A stretch of DNA of 64,000 nucleotides from Brachypterus glaber. Taxonomy: Eukaryota > Arthropoda > Insecta > Coleoptera > Kateretidae. The position numbers and the translations under genes are program-made. The notes under the pieces were generated by a model. It saw nothing but the letters and a program-made list of their open reading frames with translations. It ran no database searches and was not told the origin of the DNA. Positions 54,301 through 64,000 of the stretch are shown here, piece after piece (positions within the stretch are counted from its first letter, which is position 1; every line of letters begins with the position of its first letter). Where the stretch lies: contig OY294049.1 of the NCBI GenBank assembly GCA_958510825.1, positions 30,160,774-30,224,773 on the forward strand, given 5' to 3'.

Positions 54301-54558
54301 CATTCAAGATACAAAGAATTAGAAAATAGTTATATTTTTGTTCCGTTTGCAATTGAAACTTTTGGACCATGGGGTGAAGAGGCCAAAAATTTAATAGGAA
54401 ATATTGGGAAGAAAATTCAAAATTTAACTTTCGAAAAAAAATCAAAGTCATTCTTGATACAAAAAATTAGCATTGCATTACAGAGGGGAAACGCTGCATC
54501 GGTTCTCGGAACATTGCCGGATTCAGACCGTATGGACGAAATTTTTTGTATTTTTTAA
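51388..54558 (+). pseudogene. Non-LTR retrotransposon with restriction-like endonuclease, single in-frame TGA
   Basis: One frame of about 1,056 codons, interrupted only by TGA at 52,171-52,173. The N-terminal part has two C2H2 fingers, CQFCEKTFTSKNGLKIHLGKSH-type (51,555) and CLICKKMFRGIIGLKHH (51,699), for target recognition. RT domain: GSAGGLDSLTPQHL, FNKKDSGIRPVAVWT, VLKIDYFNAFN (motif A), GVQQGDPLGPVL (motif B) and catalytic YLDDG (53,044). The C-terminus has C-x-C...HH...C (CTCGEPVVVLGHHGLSC) followed by GKRADGFS and LLWDATC, the restriction-like nuclease core (usual PD reads AD). Such RLE elements include R2, NeSL, Hero and related clades; clade not decided. It lies inside the second Polinton polymerase. 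Confidence 0.85.
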
Positions 54559-54661
54559 TTTTATTTTGTTCGTTTTTAATTTTAATTTTATTGTTTATGA
54601 TAACTATTATACTTTCTACATTGTATACCCTACTGTATATATTGGTTTATAAGTGAGTTAC

Positions 54662-55623
54662 AATCTGTGTCACAACACGTTGCCAATATTTTTTATTCAA
54701 TTGTAAAAATGAATCCGTTAACAGTGGAAGAATATGCTAGTTTTGAAAATGCCTAAATATGCCACATATGTAATAAATCTTTTTCTGATGACCATAAAAA
54801 AGTGAAGGATCATAATTATTTGACTGGAGAATATAGAGGACCGGCAAATAATTCTTGAAATTTATCCTTTAAAATTCCAAATTTTATTCCAGTAGTTATT
54901 CACAACTTAAGTGGTTATGATACTCATTTTTTTATTCAAAAATTATGCACTTTACCAGATGGGCCATTAAAATTATTACCTTATAATAAAGAAAAATATA
55001 AATATAAAACCATTCCAGTAGAAATTACTTTCGAAATATAAATTTGCGATTTCTGAATTCATTCAACTTTATGAAACAACCTATTTCCGATTTAGCTTCA
55101 AACCTTAAAGATTATATTTTAGTTAAACAAAATTTTTCTGATTTAACTAGTGGTCAACTTCAGCTTTTATTGAAAAAAGGAGTGTTTCCATATAATTAAT
55201 AACATCTATGAATACTTTATTAGAAAATAAATTACCTTCAAAAAATAACTTTTTTAATAAATTAATTGGTAATCACATAACTAATGAAGAATATTTACAT
55301 GCTAATCAGGTGTGGAATTTTTTTCAATGTTCAAATTTGGCTGATTATGCAAATATTTACTTAAAAACAGATGTTACTTTTGGCTGATATATTTGAAAGT
55401 TTTCGTAATTTACAAACATATAATCTAGATGCTATTTTATTTCGCCCCCCTCTCTTGCCTGGGAGGCTATGCTAAAATATTCTCAAGTTGAACTAGAATT
55501 GATTAGGGATGTAAAAATACTTCAAATGATCGAGCTAGGTATTAGGGGTGGTTTATCTAACTGTGTTCATAGATATGTTACATCAAATAATAAGTATATG
55601 AAAAATTTTAATTCCAACGAGGA
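54662..55623 (+). pseudogene. Second Polinton PolB, central part
   Basis: Resumes with HVANIFYSIVKMNPLTVEEY, CHICNKSFSDDHKKVKDH (HNH-like C-x2-C block), LTGEYRGPAN, FIPVVIHNLSGYDTHFFIQKL, LRFLNSFNFMKQPISDLASNL, KNNFFNKLIGNHITNEEYLHA, YLKTDV, LLADIFESFRN and VELELIRDVKILQMIELGIRGGLSNC, ending at YVTSNNKYM (55,600). Stops and shifts at about 54,755, 54,857, 55,040, 55,197, 55,385 and 55,460. This copy retains the segment that is deleted at about 39,470 in the other polymerase. The palm catalytic part is missing. Confidence 0.85.
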
Positions 55624-56340
55624 TCACGCTGGGCCTTAAATACTTTCAAATAAAAAGTCAAGTACCACCATTTTTTTTTATTCAATCTTTTTCATAGACC
55701 TAACCTGAACAAAAAATACCAAAATTAAAATAATCGGTAGACCACTTTTTGAAAAAAAAAATTTTTCGAAAAAAAAAATTGAAAAAAAGAATCATCTTGT
55801 GAATTCTAAGCAAAAAGTATTCTTCACCAAAACACCTAAATTTAATATTAAAGGAGTAATAGCCTTTTAAAAAGTAACATTTTTACTGGCACAAAATGTT
55901 ACCTCCTCTCAACTACATTTTTTTTAAACGGTTCCTCCTAGTGTTACACCATATGACATTTTTTATGCATTTTTACTCAAGGAATCTATATTTTTTACCA
56001 AAAATCCAAATAAAATATACTTCAAAAAGTTTGGGGCAAAAATGTGTTAAGTCTTACATATTTTGTCGGTCTAGGCACGCGTCTGAATAAATTCATAAAA
56101 TAAATTAACATAAACTTATTGCCCTTATTAATACTAGTACACATGAAAAGCTCGTCGCTCTAGCTTAAAGGGTACAAAAGTTATTAATTAAAAACCTTAT
56201 TTTTATTTCAATTTTAAAAACCCGTAGCTCCCTTAGGACTCATTTCCGTACCAACCTTTATGGGAACTTTTTTTTAACGTAGAATCACCTCTTAAAATTC
56301 TCTAACTTATTTCTGAATAACCCTGTATACCTGTGACACC
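55624..56340. repeat. Dispersed non-coding repeat
   Basis: 'TTTTTACTCAAGGAATCT', 'AAAAAGTTTGG' and 'AAAAACCTTATTTTTA' occur in the same order as at 43,910-44,170, so this is another copy of part of that repeat. No gene. Confidence 0.55.
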
Positions 56341-56342
56341 TA

Positions 56343-56509
56343 AAGTACACGCGGGTTTTTATCACGTTCAACAGTTTTGTGAGGAGAAACAATCTGGTCT
56401 GGGTTTCTACAGTGAGCAAGCTGTAGAATCCCTTCAACATGATTTTGCACAAATATGGTTTAAGTATAAAGATCCTAAAAATAATAAACTATATGCCAAC
56501 AGACAATAG
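56343..56509 (+). pseudogene. Fragment of an unidentified mobile-element protein
   Basis: 55 codons without a start: KVHAGFYHVQQFCEEKQSGL, YSEQAVESLQHDFAQIW, YKDPKNNKLYANRQ then TAG. The H-V-x-x-F...G-x-G-x-x-S-E-Q-x-x-E-x-x-H-x-x-F pattern is one I associate with repeated proteins of mobile origin in arthropod and cnidarian genomes. I cannot name the transposon class. It is cut at both ends. Confidence 0.45.
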
Positions 56510-56581
56510 CTGTTAGGGAATAGAATAGTAACCATACATAATTTCACGAATTCGCCAATTTTAGTTGTTAAAACTTTAAAT

Positions 56582-56584
<3 letters not shown>

Positions 56585-56643
<59 letters not shown>

Positions 56644-56810
56644 TAACAATAACAATAACAATAACAATAACAATAAATCAGTATTGATGGTATTGATGGT
56701 ATTGATGGTATTGATGGTATTGATGGTATTGATGGTATTGATGGTATTGATGATATTGATGATATTGATGATATTGATGATATTGGTAATATTGGTAATA
56801 ATAATAATAA
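56585..56810. repeat. Compound microsatellite/minisatellite
   Basis: (AAT)n at about 56,586-56,640, (AACAAT)n to about 56,676, then a 9-base minisatellite GGTATTGAT (about eight units, 56,688-56,752) passing into GATATTGAT units to about 56,783, and (AAT)n at 56,796-56,812, which is the tail of the adjacent minus-strand LINE. Confidence 0.9.
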
Positions 56811-56969
56811 TAAATTTATTTCCTAAAAAGAATTGATATACAATTGTAGGATAATGTCAAATAAATATTATAAATAAAAAGTTACAAATTAAGTTAACAT
56901 TAAAACGCACACATAAGACATTGATACAAATATAAATACAAACGAATAAATGAATAAACAAATAAATAA

Positions 56970-59900
56970 ATAAATAAATAAATAGGTGCCATAGGTTAAA
57001 GTATTTTTGAATACTGTAAAAAGGATTCTGGACAAAATAAAGCTTGGTTTCTTTTTTAAATGTACTAAATGCTAGCGATTTTTTTTCATTAGGAAACTTG
57101 TTGTAGACTTTTATAGCCATATACAGAGCGGTCCAAAAGTCACCCCCCCCCCCTCTTAACTTTTGAACCAGTTGAGATAAAGACTTCAAATTTGGAACTT
57201 TTAAATAAGACAACTTAAACTATCTTTTAGCTTATATTTAATACTTTCAGCTCTTGAAATGTGGGCAGGGGGGCATGGGGGCACATTTTTTAAATGGAAC
57301 GGGGGGTCATGTAATACATCATTTTAAAGCTTATAAAATTCTCAATTTAACTCCATATTTTAAAATAAAAAAAAATTGGGTTTAAAATGGGGTTGAAAAT
57401 GGGCATTAATGTCAAAATTTCTCTATAAAAAAAACAAATAATTTTTTAAAAATGCGTAATTTCGTCATAAAAAAAATATTAATTATACTTTTAAACTAAT
57501 TTTAGTTGACATAAATAAAAATTTATGAAAAAAAACTTAAAAAATCGAATGTTTTAGCACAAAAAATTGAAAAATCAAAACCTTGAAAAACATTTTTAAA
57601 AAATTTAAAAATATTATTTTAAATAGAGAATTTTATAAGCTTTAAAATGATGTATCACACGACCCCTCTTTCCATTTAAAAAAATGTCCCCCCATGCCTC
57701 CCTGCCCACATTTTAATAGCTGAAAATATCAAATATATGCTAAAAGATAGTTTAAGTTGTCTTATTTAAAAGTTATAAATTTGAAGTCGATATCTCAACT
57801 CGTTCAAAAGTTAAAAGGGGGGGTGGTGACTTTTGGACCGCACTGTATATATATATAGTAAGGCGATTTTTCAAATGCAGCTGTATTGTTTCTTGGTATG
57901 CTCATGTTTGTTGATCTTGTTGGCATACTATTACTAATGTTGCCATTAGAATTAAAAATATGCAAATTTTCTCGTACAAATAGTGTTAACTTATACAAAT
58001 ATAGGGAATAAATGGTCATAATACCCAATTTCTTAAAAATAGGAGCTGCATGTTCTAGATATCCAGATCCAATGACCGAACAAGGCGTTTTTGAGCTACA
58101 AATAATCGCTGTAGGTCAGCCGAGCTCCATGTTAATATTCCATAATTTAAGTGGCTTTGGGAGTTTGCAAAATAGAATATTTTTTGTAAGTCGAGTGATA
58201 CTTTGTTTTTTAGATTAATAAGACCATAGTGAGCACTGTTTAGTTTTTTTGTTAGTAAATCTATGTGGTGATTAAATTTACTTTTGGAATCAATGGTTAT
58301 TCCCAAGAATTTTGCGTTGTCTACTACTGCAATGCTATTATTATTTGAGTGTACCCAGATACATTCGTTAGGAGGGGTAGTATAAGGATTTGTAAACTGT
58401 ATAATATTTGATTTTTTAGCATTTAGTAATAGGCCTTTTTTGTGACACCATTCCAGCATGAGTTTAAATATCCTATTCGCAATTCTGGATAGTTCCTCTA
58501 TGTTGTTGGCGGCTATTATAACAGAGGTATCATCTGCAGACTGAAATACATTTACTCCAAGGACACTTATTAAGTTTAATTTAAGATCATTGCAAAATAT
58601 TAGAAACAACAACGTGACAAGACACCTCCCTGTGGACTCCAATGTCACAAGGGAGTGTATTTGACCTATATTTGTGATTCTTAATATTGCCATTAGCGTC
58701 TCGAATTTCTACATATTGGGACCTGTTTGATAAATATGACTTAATCCACAAAGACGTAGTATCAACTATTCCATATTCTTCGAGTATGCTTGTCGGGATC
58801 CACCATGTCAAAGGCTTTCGTTAAATCAAAATAGATCCCAGCAGCCCGCAACCTTTTGTCAATAAACTCCGAAACAGCTGATACGGACTCAAAAATCGGT
58901 GTTGATGTGGATTTTCGCTTTCTAAAACCGTGCTGAGAGGAAGAGAACAAAGAAAACCTTTCAAAGTAAGAAGTAAGTCTGCATGCCATTGCTTTTTCGA
59001 AAATTTTGGAAAATACGGATTGGATGCAGATGGGGCGGTAATTTTCGAGTACACTACAATCTCCCTTTTTAAAAATTGGCACGCATTTTCCAACTTTTAA
59101 GAGAGATGGATAGGTACCAGAGACGAATGAATAATTAATTATGTGGCTTAAAGGTTCTGCAATAATTTCCGCTACAGTAGCTATGATATTAGCGGGTATA
59201 TCGTCAGGACCTGCAGACTTTTTCTTAGAACATTCTTTAATTAAGTTAATAACTTCAACCAGATCAGTTGGGTTTAAGAAAAAAGTCTTAACGGTTTTCT
59301 TATTTGTTTTCGTAGTTGAAGGAATTATTTTTGCAGAATTTGTTACTGAATCTCTAAAGTGGTTATTAATCATAAAAAATTTTATATTTAGTATTAGTAC
59401 AATCAGATTCATAGATATTTGTCCAATTACTTTTCTCCAATAATGACCTAAATGTATGAATATTGCTAGATGTATATTTGCGGCTTAAAACATATTTATC
59501 TTCTGTGGTACTTATAGTATTAATATCAAGGTAAATAGCATTATGATCTGAGAAATCAATGTTTATGTTCCTAGAACTAGTAAATGTACTTTCATAGTTT
59601 GTAAAGATATTGTCAATAAGTGTAGAGCTTGAGTGGGTAACTCGTGTAGGTTTAGTGATACAGTAGTGTATGTTAAAGGCATCTGTGGTGTCCAGAAACT
59701 TTTGCATTGTCAGGTTGTTTTCTAGTAGATTTATATTAAAATCACCACATAAAAATACATAATTAAATTTGGAATGTATTTTATTTAATAAGTTGTAAAG
59801 TGAGTCAATAAAAGTGTCAATATTACCTTCAGGGGGTCTATACACTGAAATGATTATTGCTTGTTTGTTATTAAGGGTACTTTTTACACAAGTATATCCA

Positions 59901-60150
59901 AAGTGATTTTCTATACTCTTCACATTTATTTTAATAGGTAGCGCTTCAACACTTGTGTGTGCGAGTATTGCAGTGCCACCATATTTACTTTCACTCCTAC
60001 AAAAATAGTTAATTAAATAGAAATTATCAATATTAAAATGCTTTATTTTGTCTTCATCCAAATTAGTTTCACAAAGATTTATAAATTGAGGGTCATGCTC
60101 ATGACAAAATAGTTCTATATCTGACTGTTTATATTGGGCACTTTGCGTTT
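56970..60150 (-). pseudogene. ORF2: APE endonuclease and RT, several breaks
   Basis: Endonuclease (60,150 to about 59,420): GGTAILAH, IIISVYRPPEGN, VFLCGDFNINLLE, TLIDNIFTN and SDHNAIYLD, all in one frame. A frameshift near 59,410 leads to RT: KKSAGPDDIP, VPIFKKGD, YRPICIQSVFSKIFE, SQHGFRKRKST and YFDLTKAFDMV (58,820). A shift near 58,790 precedes the IKSYLSNRSQYVEI segment, and another comes near 58,640 before LFLIFCNDLKL and SADDTSVII (the usual FADD reads SADD, 58,535). The C-terminal domain runs to about 58,060 and, beyond the MITE, to about 56,970 (YNKFPNE). Motif B is mostly lost at the frameshift. Confidence 0.75.
57124..57845. mobile_element. 722-base mariner-type MITE
   Basis: Ends CAGAGCGGTCCAAAAGTCACC-like and GGTGACTTTTGGACCGCACTG, with TA on both sides (57,122-57,123, 57,846-57,847). 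The arms are about 240 bases and pair well ('AAAAGATAGTTTAAGTTGTC'). Non-coding. TA target and CAGTGCGGTCCAAA-like ends suit a Tc1/mariner derivative. It splits the LINE ORF2 between SPYY and MAIKVYNKFPNE. Confidence 0.85.
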
Positions 60151-60217
60151 ATTTGTAGAAACCTGGTTTTGGTAACGTTTTTATTAGCTTCTTTATTGGT
60201 GCGACATCGGATGCCAT

Positions 60218-60550
60218 TCAATTGAACGATACTTGCGACAGGCAAGGGTAGATAAAATTTTGATTTCCGCCATCTTCTTCTTCTTGCATTACTGTACTTA
60301 ATTCGTTAGCTAATGAGATAATATTTCTATTGCTTGATGACGTGGCATTATTTTGACTCATACTGCATGTGGAGTCGGTTTTTTGGCTGGGAGGTAGAGT
60401 ATTTAGCTTGTGCAATTCGGTATTAAAGTCTGCATTGATGAAGTATTTTAGGGCAATATAATTTAGAATAGATTCTTTTGCCTTAAAAGTTAGGCCATTT
60501 GGTTTGTTGTGGTGATTTGAAATGAGCTTATTTGGATTAACGAATTTCAT
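60218..60550 (-). CDS. Possible ORF1 of the LINE
   Basis: 110 residues from ATG 60,548-60,550, no recognised domain: basic N-terminus (KLISNHHNKPNGLTFKAKES), a Ser/Asn-rich middle (SQNNATSSSNRN). Position between the LINE 5' end and the endonuclease suggests ORF1, but the zinc knuckles seen in the element at 5,090 are absent. Confidence 0.35.
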   Translation of the reverse strand: MKFVNPNKLISNHHNKPNGLTFKAKESILNYIALKYFINADFNTELHKLNTLPPSQKTDSTCSMSQNNATSSSNRNIISLANELSTVMQEEEDGGNQNFIYPCLSQVSFN

Positions 60551-60624
60551 TTGTTTAAAATTTTGCAGGAAGTTATAAATATTAACATTCTTCTCTTCAT
60601 ATATTTTATTATTTAAAACTTCGT

Positions 60625-61850
60625 CATTCGCTACATACGGTGACTTCTTGTCAAGGCTAATCGGGTAGATAATTTGGGAGATAGTTGCTCTAGAGATAAA
60701 CTTTCATTAGATACCAACCGGATAAGAATTCCAAGACCTTACGAGGATCCCAAGTGAAGGTATATTTATTTCTTGGGGGTCTTAGTCTCGAGATGCTTTT
60801 TAAGAATCTTTTTATGTGAGGGTTATTACCCAGGCTTAGGTCAGGAAGGATCAACGACAGAGCGGATCTGAAGGAGTTGAACGAGCTATATCTTAGGAGT
60901 TTCTTGTTATATTGTTCTTGTAAGAAACTACCTGTGAAACGGGTGCCTTGAATGGGTTTACTTCCTTCTAAAGGCAAAAACTCCACCATTGTGTGTAGCA
61001 TGAGTTATACTGCTTTAGTGTTGCTCCTGCTAGAGACTTCATAAATGTCTCAAAACTGTTCTCCGGAATGTCCTTGCTTCTCAGTGACTCTTTGATAACT
61101 TCGCTGCAACCAGGATAAGTTGATGGCTCAAAGGGTGTGACTTCCTGCAAGGAGAAGATATAAGATTTAAATCAGGACCGAAATAATAAGGACCTTCAGT
61201 CACTAGGTTCATAAAGATAGGAAACCAGGGTTGTGCTGGCCAATATGGTACAAACCATAATACCAGAAGCTCTATCTGTAATAATTTTCTTGAGGGTTCT
61301 TAAAATAAGGGCAAAAGGGGGGAAAGCATAAAAATTTAAATTGTTCCAAGGTATTGTAAAAGCGTCAACTCCAATGGATTCGGGGTCTGGCAACCAGGAA
61401 AAGAATTTGTCACATTTATGGTTTGCGTATGATGCAAACAAGTCCACCTTTGGTTTACCTAACATAATGACAATTTTATCGAAAACCGAATTAGAAAGTT
61501 GCCATTCTGTCTTCATGGAAGATATCCGGGATTCTCGGTCTGCTTTATTTAGGCTAGAAGGAGCATATGAGGCTTGCAACCAGATATTTCTATTTTCGCA
61601 AAACTGCCATATCCCTCTTTGTTAAGATATTTGACTGCGGGTGCTTTATACTGCCCATCCTATTGATATAAGACAAGGCCGTAGTATTGTCCACCCTTAA
61701 AAGAACTGTACAATTCCTCATATCTTTATCAAACTCCGTAGGGCATGAAAAATAGCCAGTAATTCTAAGTAGTTAATGTGATATTTCTGCTCCTCTCTAT
61801 CCCACCAACCATGGGTTCCTACCCCCTCCTTGAATGCTTTATTATCAACT
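60625..61850 (-). pseudogene. DIRS-type retrotransposon: RNase H end and tyrosine recombinase
   Basis: RNase H part at about 61,845-61,640 (HGWWDREEQKYHINYLELLA, LLRVDNTTALSYINRMGS) then 61,579-61,196: LNKADRESRIS, TEWQLSNSVFDKI, KVDLFASYANHKCDKFFSWLPDPESIGVDAFTIPW, a DIRS signature. The tyrosine recombinase follows at 61,150-60,625: N-terminal SAM-like part (FKSLAGATLKQYNSCYTQWW-like), FRSALSLILP, then LSTRLALTRSHR with the first catalytic Arg box, where the LINE cuts it off. DIRS elements integrate through the recombinase, not an integrase. The catalytic H-x-x-R...Y end is missing. Frameshifts near 61,010, 61,180 and 61,600. Confidence 0.75.
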
Positions 61851-61854
61851 TAAA

Positions 61855-62140
61855 TAAAAGCTCGTTAAATCCTTCTCAGAGATGTTATGTTTTTGGAAAT
61901 TAAACAGGAAAAAAAGGTGAAGATTCTAAACACAATAAAATCAATAAAAAAACTAAAATCATGTAAGATCCGTTTCTTTCCTCATTTGGTGGGTCTCTTA
62001 GTCTCGGCAATGCAATAATTAAAGTCTGACTTAGATTGGTGGGAACCTAATATATCACACGGCGTAGAAAATATAAGACAGGATTCATTTGACCTAGAAA
62101 TCTTTACGGACGCAAGTTTAATCATAAATCAATAAAATCA
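61855..62140 (+). pseudogene. DIRS RT/RNase H fragment, opposite strand
   Basis: Plus-strand pieces resembling the RT-RNase H connection of DIRS elements: a KSCKIRFF..HLVGLLVSA-like segment (about 61,955-62,010), WWEPNISHGVE (62,038) and DLEIFTDAS (62,092-62,115). It lies head-to-head with the minus-strand DIRS piece. Two breaks. Short, so the call is moderate. Confidence 0.5.
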
Positions 62141-62148
62141 ATTATGGG

Positions 62149-62819
62149 TTGAGGGTCGTTTGTAGGTATTTGAATCTTAAGAGTAGACGAATTATATATT
62201 TTTCAAATTTTGAATCAAAAGCAAGATACGGCATAATATTCTGGGGTAGTAATAGTAATATTGAAAAAATATTTGTTATACAAAAAACGGCCTTACGAAA
62301 TATTTCAGATAAAAAAATTAGAGAAACATGTAGAGGTGAATTCTCTAGTAACAAGATTTTAACAATATACGCTTTATATATATATGAATGTCTAATGTAT
62401 CTTTTTAAACATAAAAGTTTGTTTACTTCAAATGATGTAAATACCTACCAAACCAGAACCCTAGATATACCATACCCAAAACATTCTCTAGCTAAAACTG
62501 AAAAAAGCCCGCACTACATGTGTATAAGATTTTTCAATAAAATACCTTATAGAATAAAATTAATAACAAGGCTAAAATTATTTAAGAAAGAGATAAAATA
62601 CCTGTAAGTAGAGTTAGAACCTTATAGTATAGATGAATATCTTAATGCCAACCTAAATGATATTTAGAATTATACATACTATATGTATAAGCATGTATGT
62701 ATTTGGATATATGTATATATGACGTCATTTCACTTTCTGTTTTTGTAGTGCTTATTTTATTTTATATGATAATGTATTATAGAGATATGTCTTGAAATAA
62801 AGAAATATTATTATTATTA
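62149..62819 (+). mobile_element. 5'-truncated LINE 3' end
   Basis: A 152-codon open frame (62,149-62,607) equals the RT C-terminal domain of the family at 13,250 and 56,796: KARYGIIFWGSNSNIEKIF, QKTALRNIS, CRGEFSSNKILTIYALYIYECL, FFNKIPYRIK. The 3' UTR has AATAAAG near 62,797 and a (TTA)n tail ending at 62,819, where gypsy pol sequence starts. It therefore inserted into the gypsy element. Confidence 0.8.
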
Positions 62820-64000
62820 TCTGGTTGGGAGAGCCAATCTGCCCCGTGGAAAGCCAAGTTAAAGAAGCATGGTCAGTGAAAATTTGAAATTTAGCTCCTT
62901 CAACAAAACCACGAAACTTTTCTAAGGAAAACAAAATGCCGAGCAACTCTCGTTCCGTAAAGGTATAATTTCTCTCTGTTTTTGACAAAGTGCGACTTAC
63001 GTAAGCAATAGGGTGAAAATTATCATCATATTGCTGGCATAACACGCCTGAAATTCCAAAATCACTGGCGTCTGTAAAAATGGAAAACATTTTGGTATAG
63101 ACTGGTGAAGCCAGTATTGGTGCTGACACTAAACATTCTTTAAGTTTTAAAAAACATTCTTCGGCTAAAGAAGTCCATTCTACTTTTTGTTTCTTAAATT
63201 TCCCTTTGATAAGTTCAGTAAGGGGAGCTGATAAAACAGAAAAATTACTTATGAATCGACGATACCATGATAACAATAGTTTTTACTTTATCCGGGTCAG
63301 TTCTTAACCCTTTTGAATCAACTAAATATCCTAAATATTTTAAACTAGATCTACAAAATTGGCATTTCTCAAAGTTAATGGTTAAACCTGCATCAGTTAA
63401 ACCTTTTAAAACTTCAAGCAAAATTTTAATATGCATCTCAAACGTAGGAGTTGTAATTATTATATCGTCAGGTAAGTAAATACATAAGGTCTCAAGGTTT
63501 CATCAAAAATTTGATCCATAAGTCTTTGTTGTATTTGTGGACTTATTTTTAGACCTTGTGGAAGTACTTTTCATTCAAATAATCCAAGATTAGGGACTGT
63601 AAATGCGGTTTTTTCCATCGACTCTGGTTCTAAACCAATTTTCCAAAATGCGTTTCTCAAATCAATAGATGACAAATAACATGAACTCTGTAACTGATTT
63701 AAAATACTAGAAATGTAGGGTAAGGGATAAGCATCTCCCTTAATTAAACTATTTAATTTCCTGGCATCGTAAACGCATCGATATTCACCTGATTTCTTTT
63801 TAAGTAACATAATAGGACTGGACCAACTAGATTTACTTTTCTGAATTACACCAAGTTTCAACATTTTTTCAATTTCGGTATTTATAATCGTTTGCATAGG
63901 AGGGGATAAGGGATAATATCTTTGTTTAACAGGCATGGCATCTCCCGTATCAATTTTAACAGTAATTAAAGGAGTTCTGCCTAACTTATCAGTATCTAAA
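62820..64000 (-). pseudogene. Ty3/gypsy pol: RT and RNase H, runs off the window
   Basis: Reverse transcription of an LTR retrotransposon. Minus-strand pieces: RT, 63,936-63,571 (KQRYYPLSPPMQTIINTEI, SKSSWSSPIMLLKKKSGEYR, CVYDARKLNSLIKGDAYPLP, YLSSIDLRNAFWKI, EKTAFTVPNLGLFE, then TGA where W is usual). KVLPQGL...QRLMDQIF continues to the YLDD box at about 63,470, where one base is missing. 63,436-63,245 has DAGLTINFEKCQFC and LKYLGYLVDSKGLRTDP. RNase H at 63,276-62,820 (WYRRFISNFSVLSAPLTELI, FTDASDFGISGVLCQ, YTFTERELLGILFSLEKFR, IFTDHASLTWLS) is truncated by the LINE at 62,819. Protease/gag would lie beyond 64,000. Confidence 0.9.

Larger units (their letters stand above)
56796..60620 (-). 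mobile_element. Non-LTR retrotransposon (Jockey/CR1-like), minus strand
   Basis: Same family as the element at 13,250-17,491: the C-terminal domains align by eye. The 3' (TTA)n tail is at 56,796-56,812. A mariner-type MITE interrupts the last part of ORF2. ORF2 runs from about 60,150 to about 56,970 in pieces; ORF1 remains at 60,218-60,550. Its 5' end near 60,620 abuts the truncated DIRS recombinase, so the LINE inserted there. Confidence 0.75.

Noticed and set aside
56434..56673. Poly-leucine membrane protein on the minus strand
   Set aside because: Translation of the (AAT)n/(AACAAT)n microsatellite; no gene context.
63460..63480. New RT active site YLPDD with an extra proline
   Set aside because: The sequence upstream is in another frame and reads PYVFTYL; a single missing base explains the apparent proline.

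Overview
The window looks like nuclear DNA of an arthropod, most likely an insect. It is strongly AT-rich, has spliceosomal signals, and consists almost entirely of nested, decaying mobile elements. The species cannot be read from the sequence. Only one segment looks like an ordinary host gene: a 273-nt internal exon (46,183-46,455) that resembles an F-box protein.

Layout. 1-2,080: tandem and inverted repeats. 2,086-6,430: a nearly complete non-LTR retrotransposon (minus strand; ORF1 with PHD-like and CCHC fingers, ORF2 with APE endonuclease and reverse transcriptase (RT)). 6,430-9,140: palindromic GATATCC repeats, a nested minisatellite and two MITEs. 10,850-11,975: a 5'-truncated non-LTR RT. 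13,250-17,491: another non-LTR element, carrying two tRNA-derived SINEs in opposite orientations. 17,976-18,580: unidentified broken coding DNA. 19,374-22,155: a long inverted-repeat element. 22,230-23,716: a third non-LTR RT.

23,711-43,002 is the centre of the window: a large decayed Polinton/Maverick. The minus strand carries a small ORF, retroviral-like integrase, a repetitive coiled-coil protein, conserved Polinton proteins, double-jelly-roll major capsid protein, a small basic protein, minor capsid, adenovirus-type cysteine protease, and a phospholipase-A2-like/hydrophobic-loop protein. The plus strand carries the packaging ATPase and protein-primed family-B DNA polymerase (PolB). The polymerase gene is split by a 4.5-kb hairpin element (itself split by a 2.1-kb solo-LTR-like insertion) and by a 1.6-kb hairpin element. 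Convergent with its 3' end is a 69-codon minus-strand ORF that matches the PP1-binding/eIF2alpha-phosphatase core of the PPP1R15 (GADD34/CReP) family, the core also used by herpesvirus ICP34.5 and ASFV DP71L. It has one in-frame stop. I regard this as the most interesting observation in the window.

43,003-46,080 is an array of nested palindromes. The host exon follows, then a second Polinton fragment (about 46,700-49,143 plus 54,662-55,623) with CCAAT/GC-box-like repeats, a CRE+TATA promoter, a conserved small ORF and polymerase pieces. It lies downstream of the exon's donor site, so it probably sits in that gene's intron. Its polymerase is interrupted by a 2.1-kb hairpin element and by a non-LTR retrotransposon with C2H2 fingers, a YLDD RT and a restriction-like endonuclease, open over about 1,056 codons except for one TGA.

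55,624-64,000 is a patchwork: dispersed repeat, microsatellites, a minus-strand Jockey/CR1-like element with a mariner-type MITE in its 3' end, DIRS-type tyrosine-recombinase retrotransposon pieces in two orientations, another truncated non-LTR 3' end, and a Ty3/gypsy pol (RT and RNase H) that runs off the window.

Nearly every coding region is broken by frameshifts or stops. The genes describe past mobile systems rather than a working pathway. Exact boundaries of fragments are approximate unless a target-site duplication (TSD) is stated.
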